Shown: positions 26,601 to 34,456 of the stretch, in pieces | Numbering within the stretch: position 1 is the first letter of the stretch | Layout of the letters: every line of letters begins with the position of its first letter | Assembly: GCF_042670205.1 (NCBI RefSeq) | Contig: NZ_JBHUWD010000002.1 | Span: 124,001 to 188,000, forward strand | From: Luteimicrobium sp042670205 | GTDB taxonomy: Bacteria; Actinomycetota; Actinomycetes; Actinomycetales; Cellulomonadaceae | DNA length: 64,000 bases | Direction: 5' to 3' | The notes under the pieces: model-generated | The model's database searches: none | What the model saw: only the letters and a program-made list of their open reading frames with translations | What the model was told of the DNA's origin: nothing | Position numbers and translations under genes: made by a program

Positions 26601-27440
26601 TCACGCGAGCAAGGTGTCGAGCATCCGTCGCAGCTGCGTGCGGTACCCGCCGCCGAACAGCACGGCGTGGACGGCCACGGGGTACAGCTGGTGGACGACG
26701 ACCCGGTGCCGCCAGCCGCGTGCGAGGGCGTGCTCGGCGTGGTAGGCGGCGAGCACGGCGTCGAGGTGGGGCGCGCCGAAGAGGGCGAGCATCGCGAGGT
26801 CCGCCTCGCGGTGCCCGCCGTGCGCGGCGGGGTCGATGAGGACGGCCTCGACCTCGTCCGGGCCGCTCGCACCTGCCACGGACTCCGCCTCTCCGTGCGC
26901 CCAGAGCACGTTGCCCGACCAGAGGTCGCCGTGGACGCGTGCCGGGGCCTCGCCGGTGTCCCAGCGGGGCGCGCGGTCGGCGAGCCGCGCGAGGTCGTCG
27001 GCGTCGGCGCGCGCGAGAGCACGGCGCTCGAGCCCCTGGGCTGCCACGGGCCGCAGGCGTGCCTCGCCCCAGAATCCGGCCCACGACCCCCACGACCCCG
27101 TGGGCAGGGGGAGGGGGTCGTCCAGCGGCCCGAAGAACGCGTCCCCGGACCAGCCGGGCGGTGGGCTGCCCCAGGCGGGCGCGCCGGCGTCGTGCAGCGC
27201 GGCCAGGTCACGCCCGAACCGTGCGGCCGCCGCGGGTGTCGGTGGGACGGGCGCGATGCGCTCGAGGTCCAGGCGGTCGTCGCCGACGGCCCGCACCCGG
27301 ACGACGCGCGGACCGGTGGGCCGAGCCGGCACGCCGGGCCCGTGGGCCTCCCCGAGCCAGCGCAGGCCCGCCTCCTCGCACCGGAAGAACCCGGCCGGGG
27401 CGCCGGCGCGGGCCTTGCGGAACGTGGCGCCGCCGGGCAC
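26601..27440 (-). CDS. Fructosamine-3-kinase-like protein
   Basis: A 279-residue aminoglycoside-phosphotransferase-fold kinase of the fructosamine/ketosamine-3-kinase family. Seen: the catalytic loop RVHGDLWSGNVLW and the metal-binding LIDPAAHGGHREADLAML, both specific to this family. An AGFFRCEEAGLRWL segment near the N-terminus also fits. Known members phosphorylate sugar adducts on protein amines so that the adduct falls off. The GTG start is uncertain because no ATG is available nearby. It follows the DUF5703 gene by 19 nt, probably as one transcript. Confidence 0.85.
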   Translation of the reverse strand: MPGGATFRKARAGAPAGFFRCEEAGLRWLGEAHGPGVPARPTGPRVVRVRAVGDDRLDLERIAPVPPTPAAAARFGRDLAALHDAGAPAWGSPPPGWSGDAFFGPLDDPLPLPTGSWGSWAGFWGEARLRPVAAQGLERRALARADADDLARLADRAPRWDTGEAPARVHGDLWSGNVLWAHGEAESVAGASGPDEVEAVLIDPAAHGGHREADLAMLALFGAPHLDAVLAAYHAEHALARGWRHRVVVHQLYPVAVHAVLFGGGYRTQLRRMLDTLLA

Positions 27441-27459
27441 GGGGATCAGGAGCCGGGGC

Positions 27460-27672
27460 TCAGAGCGTCGACTGCACGCGGATGATCCGCCGGCGCAGCT
27501 GGACCCGCCGCTCTCCGCCGACGTACAGCACGGTGCGGTGGAGCTCCCACCGGCCGTACTCCGCCTGCTCGGTCAGGGCACGCCGCGCGTCGGCGCGGCT
27601 CGTGCCCCGGTCGAAGCGCACCGTCCTGTACTCGTACTGGGCCTCGGACGTGCGGTGCGACCGGTGGGACAT
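27460..27672 (-). CDS. DUF5703 small protein
   Basis: A 70-residue basic protein with the EYRTVRFDRGTSRADARR...EYGRWELHRTVLY...RRRIIRVQ pattern of DUF5703, a small actinobacterial family with no known function. The ATG at 27672 follows GAGGAGG, a strong ribosome site. It heads a two-gene unit with the fructosamine-kinase-like gene. Confidence 0.82.
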   Translation of the reverse strand: MSHRSHRTSEAQYEYRTVRFDRGTSRADARRALTEQAEYGRWELHRTVLYVGGERRVQLRRRIIRVQSTL

Positions 27673-27726
27673 GGGGCCTCCTCGGGTGCCGGACCAGTTG
27701 ACTGTCCATTGTGCCCCGCCCGGCGC

Positions 27727-27732
27727 TACCGT
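27727..27732 (+). promoter_or_regulatory. -10 hexamer placing a leaderless start at 27739
   Basis: TACCGT, 6 nt, ATG. A TTGACT lies at 27698-27703, but the 23-nt spacer is too long for a standard -35. Confidence 0.55.
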
Positions 27733-27738
27733 TCGGAT

Positions 27739-28044
27739 ATGACCGCTGACCCGCGCGCCGCCCTGGACCGACTCGTCGCCGCGCTCGAGGCGCACTACAA
27801 CGCGATCGCCGCGCGCCGCAGGGACGACGACCCCGCCGTCGACGACGCGTACGACGTGCTCGCCGACGCGTTCGAGGTGTACGACGAGGCGGTCCTGCAG
27901 TCGTTCGGCGAGGTGCTGCCGTTCGCCCTCGTGGAGGACGACGACGAGGACGAGGACGACGACGACCACCACGACGACCACGACTTCGACGACGAGGACG
28001 AGGACGACCACGACTTCGAGGAGCCCGCGTTCCGCGCGGACTGA
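27739..28044 (+). CDS. Small protein with an Asp/Glu/His-rich tail
   Basis: A 101-residue protein. The first ~65 residues look helical (LDRLVAALEAHYNAIAARR, then DDAYDVLADAFEVYDEAVLQ). From about residue 66 it is almost only Asp, Glu and His, with a few Phe, ending EEPAFRAD. I do not recognise a characterised family, and no enzymatic motif is present. The acidic, histidine-bearing tail could bind divalent metals or basic partners; this is inference. It is divergent from the DUF5703 gene. Confidence 0.7.
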   Translation: MTADPRAALDRLVAALEAHYNAIAARRRDDDPAVDDAYDVLADAFEVYDEAVLQSFGEVLPFALVEDDDEDEDDDDHHDDHDFDDEDEDDHDFEEPAFRAD

Positions 28045-28063
28045 GCGGGCGGACGGACCGTTC

Positions 28064-29047
28064 TCACACGGACGCGGTGCTGTCCCAGCGGTCGGCGTGG
28101 TCGGCGTCCGGGCCGGACACGTCGTCCAGGGCGTCGTAGAGCTCTCCGGGGAGCACGAGATCGAGCGCGGCCAGCGACGCCCGCAGCTGGCCCGGGGTAC
28201 GGGCCCCGACGACGGCGCACGCCACCCCGGCGCGCGCGAGGAGCCATGCGAGAGCGACCTCCAGGGGCTCGCGCCCCAGCCCGGCGGCCGCCGTCGCGAC
28301 GGCCTCGACGACCGCCGTCGACCGCCCGTCGAGGTACTGGGACACGAAGGCGCCCAGGTGCGGTGACGCTGCCCGCGAGTCCGACGGGACGGCGCCGCGG
28401 TACTTGCCGGTGAGGACCCCGCGCCCGAGCGGCGACCACGCGAGCAGTCCCTGGCCGAGGGCCCGGGCCGCCGGGAGCGCGTCCCGCTCGACACCGCGCT
28501 GCACGAGCGAGTACTCGCGCTGCAGGCCGACGACGGGCGCCTGGGTGCGCGCCAGCAGCCCGGCGAGGTGCGACGACGCCCAGGCGGGATGGTTCGACAA
28601 CCCCACGTAGCGCGCCCGCCCGGACGCCACGACGTGCTGCAGCGCGTCGGCGACCTCCTGCGGCGGGGTGACGGCGTCGGGCGTGTGCACGAGGAACAGG
28701 TCGACGTGGTCGGTGCCGAGCCGTGCGAGCGACGCGTCGAGGCCGTCCAGGAGGGAGCGCCGCGACGCGTCGGCGCGCACGCCGTCGCGGCCCCGCACGA
28801 GGCCCGCCTTGGTGCACAGGACGACGTCCGCGCGGTCGACCTGGCCGTCGAGAAGCGTCCCGAGGACCTGCTCCGCCTCGCCGCCCCCGTAGGACGCGGC
28901 GGTGTCGACGAACGTCCCGCCCGCGTCGAGGAAGTCCCGGAGCTGGTCGCCTGCGTCGAGGGCGTCCGTGTCGCGCCCCCACGTCATGGTCCCGAGCCCG
29001 AGCGCCGACACCCGCAGACCGCTGTTACCGACGAGGCGTTGCTCCAT
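28064..29047 (-). CDS. Aldo/keto reductase
   Basis: A 327-residue NADPH-dependent TIM-barrel oxidoreductase. The catalytic tetrad positions are visible: Asp and Tyr in FVDTAASYGGGEAEQ, Lys in VVLCTKAGLV and His in DLFLVHTPD. The cofactor-binding WSPLGRGVLTGKY and the C-terminal VVGARTPGQL follow. It belongs to the YajO/general-stress-like group, whose substrates are generic aldehydes. The ATG at 29047 lies 7 nt behind TACCCT on the minus strand. Its promoter overlaps that of uppP. Confidence 0.9.
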   Translation of the reverse strand: MEQRLVGNSGLRVSALGLGTMTWGRDTDALDAGDQLRDFLDAGGTFVDTAASYGGGEAEQVLGTLLDGQVDRADVVLCTKAGLVRGRDGVRADASRRSLLDGLDASLARLGTDHVDLFLVHTPDAVTPPQEVADALQHVVASGRARYVGLSNHPAWASSHLAGLLARTQAPVVGLQREYSLVQRGVERDALPAARALGQGLLAWSPLGRGVLTGKYRGAVPSDSRAASPHLGAFVSQYLDGRSTAVVEAVATAAAGLGREPLEVALAWLLARAGVACAVVGARTPGQLRASLAALDLVLPGELYDALDDVSGPDADHADRWDSTASV

Positions 29048-29054
29048 GCGCGGC

Positions 29055-29064
29055 AGGGTATCGT
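29055..29064. promoter_or_regulatory. Overlapping divergent -10 elements of the aldo/keto reductase and uppP genes
   Basis: On the minus strand, TACCCT (29060-29055) sits 7 nt before the reductase ATG. On the plus strand, TATCGT (29059-29064) sits 8 nt before the uppP GTG. The two hexamers share the TA at 29059-29060, so polymerase can engage only one direction at a time. Confidence 0.55.
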
Positions 29065-29072
29065 GGCGCCCC

Positions 29073-29951
29073 GTGTCGATGTGGCAAGCCATCCTGATGG
29101 GCCTCGTGCAAGGCCTCACCGAGTACCTGCCCGTGTCGTCGTCCGCGCACCTGCGTATCGTCGGTGAGCTGATCGGGGCCGGGGACCCGGGTGCCGCCTT
29201 CACGGCGATGATCCAGATCGGTACCGAGGCCGCGGTCCTGCTGTACTTCCGGCGCGACATCAAGCGGATCTGCGTGGCGTGGTGGCACGCCGTGACCGGT
29301 CACCAGGGCCGGGACCGCGCGGCCCGGTTCGGGGCGCACGACCCCGACGCCCGCATGGCCTGGTACATCGCGCTCGGCTCGCTGCCCATCGTGGTGCTCG
29401 GGCTCGCGTTCCAGGACGCCATCGAGACCCACTTCCGCAACCTGTGGCTCATCGCGTTCACGCTCGCCGCGTTCGGCCTCGTCCTCGGCTGGGCCGACAA
29501 GCGGGGCACCCACGCGCGGACCCTCGACGAGATGACGCCGCGCCGCGCGACCGCGTTCGGTTTCGCGCAGGCCCTCGCGCTGATCCCCGGCGTCTCCCGT
29601 TCCGGCGGCACCATCACGGCCGGTCTCATCATGGGCTTCACGCGCGAGGCCGCCGCCCGCTACTCGTTCCTCCTCGCGATCCCCGCCGTGCTGGGCTCCG
29701 GGCTGTTCGAGCTGGCGAAGGCCGTCGGGGGCGACGCGGCCCCCGGGACGCCCGGCTTCGCCCCCACCCTGGTGGCGACGATCGTGTCGTTCCTCGTCGG
29801 GTACGTCGTGATCATCGGCTTCCTCAAGATCGTCTCCACGTTCTCGTACAAGCCGTTCGTGGTCTACCGGATCGGCCTCGCGATCCTCGTCGCGCTGCTC
29901 CTGCTCGGCGGGGTGCTCGAGCCCGTCGGGAACCTCGCCGGCGCCGTCTGA
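29073..29951 (+). CDS. uppP: Undecaprenyl-diphosphatase UppP (BacA)
   Basis: A 292-residue integral membrane phosphatase. It recycles the C55 lipid carrier for peptidoglycan synthesis and can confer bacitracin resistance. Both signature motifs are present: QGLTEYLPVSSSAHL near the N-terminus and IPGVSRSGGTITAGL in the middle, within about eight membrane segments. The start may be GTG 29073 or ATG 29079; both are near the promoter. The gene stands upstream of mshC, as in other actinobacteria. Confidence 0.95.
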   Translation: MSMWQAILMGLVQGLTEYLPVSSSAHLRIVGELIGAGDPGAAFTAMIQIGTEAAVLLYFRRDIKRICVAWWHAVTGHQGRDRAARFGAHDPDARMAWYIALGSLPIVVLGLAFQDAIETHFRNLWLIAFTLAAFGLVLGWADKRGTHARTLDEMTPRRATAFGFAQALALIPGVSRSGGTITAGLIMGFTREAAARYSFLLAIPAVLGSGLFELAKAVGGDAAPGTPGFAPTLVATIVSFLVGYVVIIGFLKIVSTFSYKPFVVYRIGLAILVALLLLGGVLEPVGNLAGAV

Positions 29952-29954
29952 CGG

Positions 29955-29996
29955 CCGCCCCGCACGCCGTCGGGCCGCACAACCGGCGTGAGGCGG
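29955..29996 (+). terminator. Hairpin after uppP
   Basis: An inner stem of 7 bp (29963-29969 with 29984-29990) and an outer stem of 5 bp (29955-29959 with 29992-29996), separated by a small asymmetric internal loop, just past the uppP stop. Confidence 0.5.
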
Positions 29997-30024
29997 ACCG
30001 GCAGGGGGCGGGGGCGAACCCACC

Positions 30025-30030
30025 TAGACT
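30025..30030 (+). promoter_or_regulatory. -10 hexamer placing a leaderless start at mshC
   Basis: TAGACT, then 6 nt, then GTG 30037. No ribosome site separates them. Confidence 0.6.
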
Positions 30031-30036
30031 GGGCGC

Positions 30037-31395
30037 GTGCACTCCTGGCCCGCGCCGCAGATCCCCGCCCTCCCGTCGGCCCCGAGCGGCTCCGGCCCCG
30101 CAGAGGTGCGGGTCCACGACTCCAGCACCGGTGAGCTCGTCGTCGCCGCGCCCGGGCAGCACGCCCGGATGTACGTGTGCGGCATCACGCCCTACGACGC
30201 CACCCACCTCGGCCACGCCGCCACCTACGTCGCGTTCGACCTCCTGCAGCGCGCCTGGCGCGACGCCGGGAAGAAGGTCACCTACGCGTCCAACGTGACC
30301 GACGTCGACGACCCGCTCCTCGAGCGTGCCGAGGCCACCGACGCCGACTGGCGCGAGCTCGCCGCCTCCCAGACCGCGCTCTTCGCGGAGGACATGGCGG
30401 CGCTCGGCGTCGTCCCGCCCGACGTGTACGTCGGCGCCGTCGAGTCCGTGCCCGACGTCGCCCGCGCCGTGAGCGCGCTCCTCGCGTCCGGCGCCGCGTA
30501 CCGGGTGCCGCTCGAGGAGGGTGCCGGGGGAGACCGGCCCGACCTCGGCGACGTGTACGCCGACCTGTCCGCCGACGACGCCTTCGGGGCCGTGTCCCGC
30601 CTCGACCGCGAGGACATGCTCGCGCTGTTCGCCGAGCGCGGCGGCGACCCCGACCGACCCGGCAAGCGCGACGCCCTCGACCCGCTCCTCTGGCGTCGCG
30701 AGCGCACGGGCGAGCCGGCTTGGGACGGTGGCGACCTCGGCACCGGACGCCCCGGCTGGCACATCGAGTGCGCCCTCATCGGTGCCCACGGGCTCGGGCC
30801 GGCGTTCGACGTCCAGGGCGGCGGCGTCGACCTGCTCTTCCCGCACCACGAGATGTCCAGCTCGCACCTGCGCGTCCTGCCCGACGACGTCTTCGACGCC
30901 ACCGGCCCCGACGCCGCCGACGCGCCCGCGGTGTCCACGGTGCCCGCCGCCGGGCGGGCCGCCCGCGTGAACCTGCACGCCGCCCTGCTCGCCTACGAGG
31001 GCGAGAAGATGAGCAAGTCCCGCGGGAACCTCGTCTTCGTGTCCGTGCTCCGCCGGGCCGGCGTCGACCCCATGGCGATCCGCCTCGCGATCCTCGCCCA
31101 CCACTACCGCACCCCCTGGGAGTGGACCGACCAGGACCTCACCACCGCCCAGGCCCGCCTCGACCGGTGGCGTGCCGCGCTCGCCGGCAACGGCGGCCCG
31201 TCCGCGGACGAGACGCTGGCCGCCGTGCGCGCCGCCGTCGCGGACGACCTCGACGCCCCCCGCGCCCTCGCCGCCGTCGACGCCTGGGCCGACCGGGCGC
31301 TCGCGGGCGGTGCGAGCGACGGCGACGACTGGGTCGAGGGCGCGCCCGGCGTCGTCGCGCGGGCCGTCGACGCCCTGCTCGGCGTCCGGTTGTGA
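30037..31395 (+). CDS. mshC: Cysteine:GlcN-Ins ligase MshC (mycothiol biosynthesis)
   Basis: A 452-residue cysteinyl-tRNA-synthetase-like ligase that joins cysteine to glucosaminyl-inositol, using ATP, in mycothiol synthesis. Seen: a HIGH-type motif in GITPYDATHLGHAATYVAFD, the zinc-site GWHIECALIGAHGLG and K324-M-S-K-S. It lacks the anticodon-binding domain of CysS and has the MshC N-terminus (SWPAPQIPALP), which separates it from true CysRS. The gene order uppP-mshC followed by PAC2-region genes is the actinobacterial one. Confidence 0.95.
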   Translation: MHSWPAPQIPALPSAPSGSGPAEVRVHDSSTGELVVAAPGQHARMYVCGITPYDATHLGHAATYVAFDLLQRAWRDAGKKVTYASNVTDVDDPLLERAEATDADWRELAASQTALFAEDMAALGVVPPDVYVGAVESVPDVARAVSALLASGAAYRVPLEEGAGGDRPDLGDVYADLSADDAFGAVSRLDREDMLALFAERGGDPDRPGKRDALDPLLWRRERTGEPAWDGGDLGTGRPGWHIECALIGAHGLGPAFDVQGGGVDLLFPHHEMSSSHLRVLPDDVFDATGPDAADAPAVSTVPAAGRAARVNLHAALLAYEGEKMSKSRGNLVFVSVLRRAGVDPMAIRLAILAHHYRTPWEWTDQDLTTAQARLDRWRAALAGNGGPSADETLAAVRAAVADDLDAPRALAAVDAWADRALAGGASDGDDWVEGAPGVVARAVDALLGVRL

Positions 31396-31444
31396 CCTCG
31401 GGGGGCCGCCCGACGGCGAAGGGCGCGGGGCAGTCGACGCGCAC

Positions 31445-31576
31445 GTGCTGAGCGACGACCGGGCGCGGCTCGACCTCGACGCCGTGTGGGCGTTCCTCTC
31501 GCAGGACGCGCACCGGGGCCGGTGACGCACCCGCGCCGACCTCGAGGCGCGATGGGACGAAGAGTCACGCTCGAGG
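31445..31576 (+). pseudogene. Remnant of a GNAT acetyltransferase gene
   Basis: The frame opens with VLSDDRARLDLDAVWAFLSQD, which resembles the start of GNAT acetyltransferases of the type LxLDAVWxFLSxxAYW. It then meets a TGA at 31523-31525. Directly after it, in the same frame, RTRADLEARW continues the expected pattern. In relatives I recall, a tryptophan (TGG) sits where the stop is. No acetyl-CoA-binding motif follows, so the rest of the gene is gone. The length (26 codons to the stop) and context argue for decay rather than a real small protein. Confidence 0.5.
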
Positions 31577-31625
31577 CGGCCAACCGCCGCCCGGCACGGT
31601 CAGGCGGCGAACGCGATCCTCACGG

Positions 31626-32168
31626 TCAGGCGAGGACGACGTCGGCGGCCGAGGCGACCGCGAACGCCTGCCCGGGGTAGCGCAGTCCCGCGAAGTACCG
31701 GTTCGTGTGCGCGACGACCTGCTCGCCCGTGATCGTGACGTCCTGCCACGTGGAGTCCGTGGTCGTGTGGGCGTCGCCCACGAGGGTGACGTCGTAACCG
31801 CGTGCGGCGGCGGCTTGTGCGGTGGTGCGCACGCAGTAGTCCGTCTGCGCCCCGGCGACGACGAGCCGGCCCACGCCCGCGGTGTGGAGCACGTCGGCGA
31901 GATCCGTCCCGGCGAAGGAGTCGCGGTACGTCTTGCCGACCGCCGGCTCGCCGGCGCCGACCTCGAGGCCGCCCGCGAGCTCCCACGCCTCGCTGCCGTG
32001 CTCGAGGCCGGGGCCGTGGTCCTGCACCCACACGACGGGCGTCCCCTCGCTCCGCGCCCGCTCGACGAGCCGGCGGGTCCGTGCCAGGACGCCGTCGGCG
32101 TCGTGGCAGCCCGGCAGGACGCCGTTCTGAAGGTCGATCACGAGCAGGGCAGAGCGTCGAGCGGTCAC
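31626..32168 (-). CDS. Isochorismatase-family cysteine hydrolase
   Basis: A 180-residue protein with the Asp-Lys-Cys triad of the family: Asp in LLVIDLQNGVL, Lys in GKTYRDSF and Cys in AGAQTDYCVRTTAQAA. Members hydrolyse isochorismate, nicotinamide or related amides. The short form without a carrier domain suggests a small amide substrate rather than siderophore synthesis. The GTG start is the only in-frame option before the first beta-strand. It lies downstream of the HNH gene in the accessory block between mshC and the PAC2 gene. Confidence 0.88.
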   Translation of the reverse strand: MTARRSALLVIDLQNGVLPGCHDADGVLARTRRLVERARSEGTPVVWVQDHGPGLEHGSEAWELAGGLEVGAGEPAVGKTYRDSFAGTDLADVLHTAGVGRLVVAGAQTDYCVRTTAQAAAARGYDVTLVGDAHTTTDSTWQDVTITGEQVVAHTNRYFAGLRYPGQAFAVASAADVVLA

Positions 32169-32254
32169 GGCGTCATGGTGCCAGACGGGGCGTCGCCGGC
32201 GTCGAGCCGTCTCTTCACGTCGTCGGCCGGAGGACCGGGCTGGGCTCGAACCTG

Positions 32255-33802
32255 TCAGAACGGCGGGTCCGACGACGGCGCTCGTGGACCTGCTGTCGCG
32301 GGCGCGGAGACGGTCGCGGGCGCCGAAACATGGGTGCGGCCTGTCGGCGAGGTCCACGTCACCGAGCCGGGCGGCGCGTCCAGGTCCGCGCTCGGTGCCG
32401 GTCGCCACGACGTCTCGTGCTTGAGGCGGTGGTGGTGGCGGCAGAGGTGGACGAGGTTGTCGGCATCGGTCGAGCCGCCGTCGACGAACGCGACGACATG
32501 GTCGACGTCGCACCGCGCCGCTCGGCGACCGCAACCGGGGAATCGGCAGGTGGCGTCCCGGACGGCGAGGTGACGTCGGAGGTCCGCCGGGACGGCGTAC
32601 GACTCCCGCCCTACCGACAGCACGGCCCCGGTGTGCGGATGGGTGAGGATCCGGGTGAACGACGGGGCGCCGGCGGCCAGCTCGCGGGCGGTGTCGGCGT
32701 CGATCGGGCCGTACCCGTCGAGTTCGCCGGGTTCGTCGCCGCGACCGAGGAGCGTCATCGCCGGGATCGTCACGTGGACCCGAGGGGCGAGGCTGCGAGC
32801 CAGGTGGGCGAGGCCGGCGGCGGAGGCGTCGTCCTCGGCGAGCCGCCGATCGTCGTCGCGACCACTCCACTCGTCGCGCTGGTGCGCCGTCGCGCCCGGC
32901 TGCGGGGCGGCCGGGCCGGCGGCGCTCGGCCGACGACCGGCCGGTGCGACGCTCGCCAGCACGGTGCTGGCAGTGCCGTCGGCGTCGTCGAGGAGGAGCG
33001 CCGCCAGCACGTCGGCACGGAGCTGGTCCGGGGTGCGTTCCTCGCCGCGGTGTGCCAGCGTTCCGGCGGCGTGGTCCAGGCGATCCATCACGGCGTGGCC
33101 GGTGGCCGCGGGGAGGAACGCGGTGAGCCAGCTCATGCCGTCGGGCGAGGGGTCGAGGCTGACTCGACGGTCGACCGCGGCTCGGCGGTGCCGTTCCGTC
33201 GGTGCCTCGGGGTGGACCCGTTCGCGAGCGCGCCGGAGGTGGCGTGCGAGACCCGTCGGCGTCGTCGCATGCGCGCGGGCGAGCCCGGCCTCCTCGACGG
33301 CGCGGGCTGCGCCGGGCTCGAGACCCGCGGTGTGCTCGCTCACGACCTGGGCGTGCCGGTAGGAGATGCTGCCGGAGCCGAGCGCCTCGAGCGTCGCGGG
33401 AAGGTCGTGGACGAGGGCGTGGGCGTCCTCGACGAGCGCGCGCGTCGTGCCCTCCGGGAGCAGGAGTGCGGTCGCGAGGTCGGCGATGAACGCCCGCTCC
33501 GCAAGCTCCGCGCGGGCTGCGAGCGTCGGCCCGCGTGCGGCGTCGGACCCGGGGCGCAGGAGCGCTGCCTCGGCGGCGGGGACCTGGCGCCGGGCCGCAT
33601 CCACGAGGACGGTGCGGAACGCGGTCAGCCGGCGGATCGCCGTCTCGACCTGGACGATCGTGTCGATCGCCTCGCCGAGCACCTCGACCTCGGTGAGATC
33701 GGGCCCGACCGGACCGACGCTCGCCGGGTCACCGGGCCGGGCGACGGAACCCGGTACGGCGCGCGCCACCGTGCGCTCGCCCGCGATCGCCGTCGTCGTC
33801 AT
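32255..33802 (-). CDS. DUF222/HNH endonuclease (13E12-repeat type)
   Basis: About 515 residues. A DUF222 region (roughly 60-350) is followed by a C-terminal HNH nuclease core with CRFPGCGRRAARCDVDHVVAFVDGG and NLVHLCRHHHRLKHE. This is the 13E12-repeat architecture found, often in several copies, across actinobacterial genomes. A perfect LexA box stands 34 nt upstream of the ATG, so DNA-damage induction is likely. Mycobacterial 13E12 genes are known to include LexA-controlled members. The start may instead be GTG 33817. The cellular target is unknown; mobile or self-spreading behaviour has been suspected for the family. Confidence 0.9.
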   Translation of the reverse strand: MTTTAIAGERTVARAVPGSVARPGDPASVGPVGPDLTEVEVLGEAIDTIVQVETAIRRLTAFRTVLVDAARRQVPAAEAALLRPGSDAARGPTLAARAELAERAFIADLATALLLPEGTTRALVEDAHALVHDLPATLEALGSGSISYRHAQVVSEHTAGLEPGAARAVEEAGLARAHATTPTGLARHLRRARERVHPEAPTERHRRAAVDRRVSLDPSPDGMSWLTAFLPAATGHAVMDRLDHAAGTLAHRGEERTPDQLRADVLAALLLDDADGTASTVLASVAPAGRRPSAAGPAAPQPGATAHQRDEWSGRDDDRRLAEDDASAAGLAHLARSLAPRVHVTIPAMTLLGRGDEPGELDGYGPIDADTARELAAGAPSFTRILTHPHTGAVLSVGRESYAVPADLRRHLAVRDATCRFPGCGRRAARCDVDHVVAFVDGGSTDADNLVHLCRHHHRLKHETSWRPAPSADLDAPPGSVTWTSPTGRTHVSAPATVSAPATAGPRAPSSDPPF

Positions 33803-33836
33803 GCCCCCAGTCAACACGGGGCCACTGACACGAAGT

Positions 33837-33850
33837 CGAACGGATGTTCG
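33837..33850 (-). promoter_or_regulatory. SOS (LexA) box of the DUF222/HNH gene
   Basis: CGAAC-N4-GTTCG, a perfect match to the consensus, with the gene start 34 nt away on the minus strand. It is the second such site in the window besides the one at the mutasome. Confidence 0.85.
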
Positions 33851-33888
33851 AACGACTGGGTTGAACCGAAGCGGGCGTGCCGCTCCGA

Positions 33889-34389
33889 TCAGAGGGCGCG
33901 GTAGTAGTGCACAACCGGCAGGCGAGTGAACCCGTTCCTTTCGTAGAGGGATCGCGCGGACGCGTGGCCGTCGTCGCCGCCGGTCCAGACGTTCGCGAAC
34001 GCGCAGCCCTCTCGTCGCATGAGATCGAGCGCGGCTTCCAGGAGTCGCTGACCGGTCCCGCGGCCCTGCGCCGTCGGGTCCACGGCGATCAGCTCGAGGT
34101 CGGCGGGACGCGTGCCTTGGTTGTCCACCTCGCCGAGAACGACGACCGCGAAGCCGACCACCCGACCGTCCGACTCGGCCACGAGCGTCGTGTCAGGGTG
34201 CCCGCCACACGTGGTCCTGACCGTGGCCGCCTGGGACCGGTGCCAGTCCGGGTACGCGAGCGCGTACAGCTCCTCGCCCAGGACGGCACGCCACGCGTCG
34301 AACACGGGCTCCCACGCCTGGAGCGCGAGCGCGGTGAGGGCGTCGAGGTCGGACGCGCGGAACGTCCTGAGCGTGACGGGCACGAGCAC
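33889..34389 (-). CDS. GNAT N-acetyltransferase
   Basis: A 166-residue acetyltransferase. The acetyl-CoA loop is visible as AVDPTAQGRGTGQRLLEAAL (Q/RxxGxG/A type), followed by ARSLYERNGFTR, the family's C-terminal strand-helix. The first part, VTLRTFRASDLDALTALAL, is a normal GNAT N-terminus. The GTG at 34389 is chosen because it sits 6 nt behind a TAGTCT hexamer; TTG 34395 is the alternative. The acceptor substrate is unknown. Confidence 0.87.
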   Translation of the reverse strand: MLVPVTLRTFRASDLDALTALALQAWEPVFDAWRAVLGEELYALAYPDWHRSQAATVRTTCGGHPDTTLVAESDGRVVGFAVVVLGEVDNQGTRPADLELIAVDPTAQGRGTGQRLLEAALDLMRREGCAFANVWTGGDDGHASARSLYERNGFTRLPVVHYYRAL

Positions 34390-34395
34390 GAGCAA

Positions 34396-34401
34396 AGACT
34401 A
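34396..34401 (-). promoter_or_regulatory. -10 hexamer placing a leaderless start at the GNAT gene
   Basis: TAGTCT on the minus strand, 6 nt before GTG 34389. The local sequence is AT-rich compared with its surroundings. Confidence 0.55.
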
Positions 34402-34456
34402 TGGAGCCCCACTCTCACGCCCCATCCGATTTCCCTGCCGTCGGGTCGCGGCTCGT

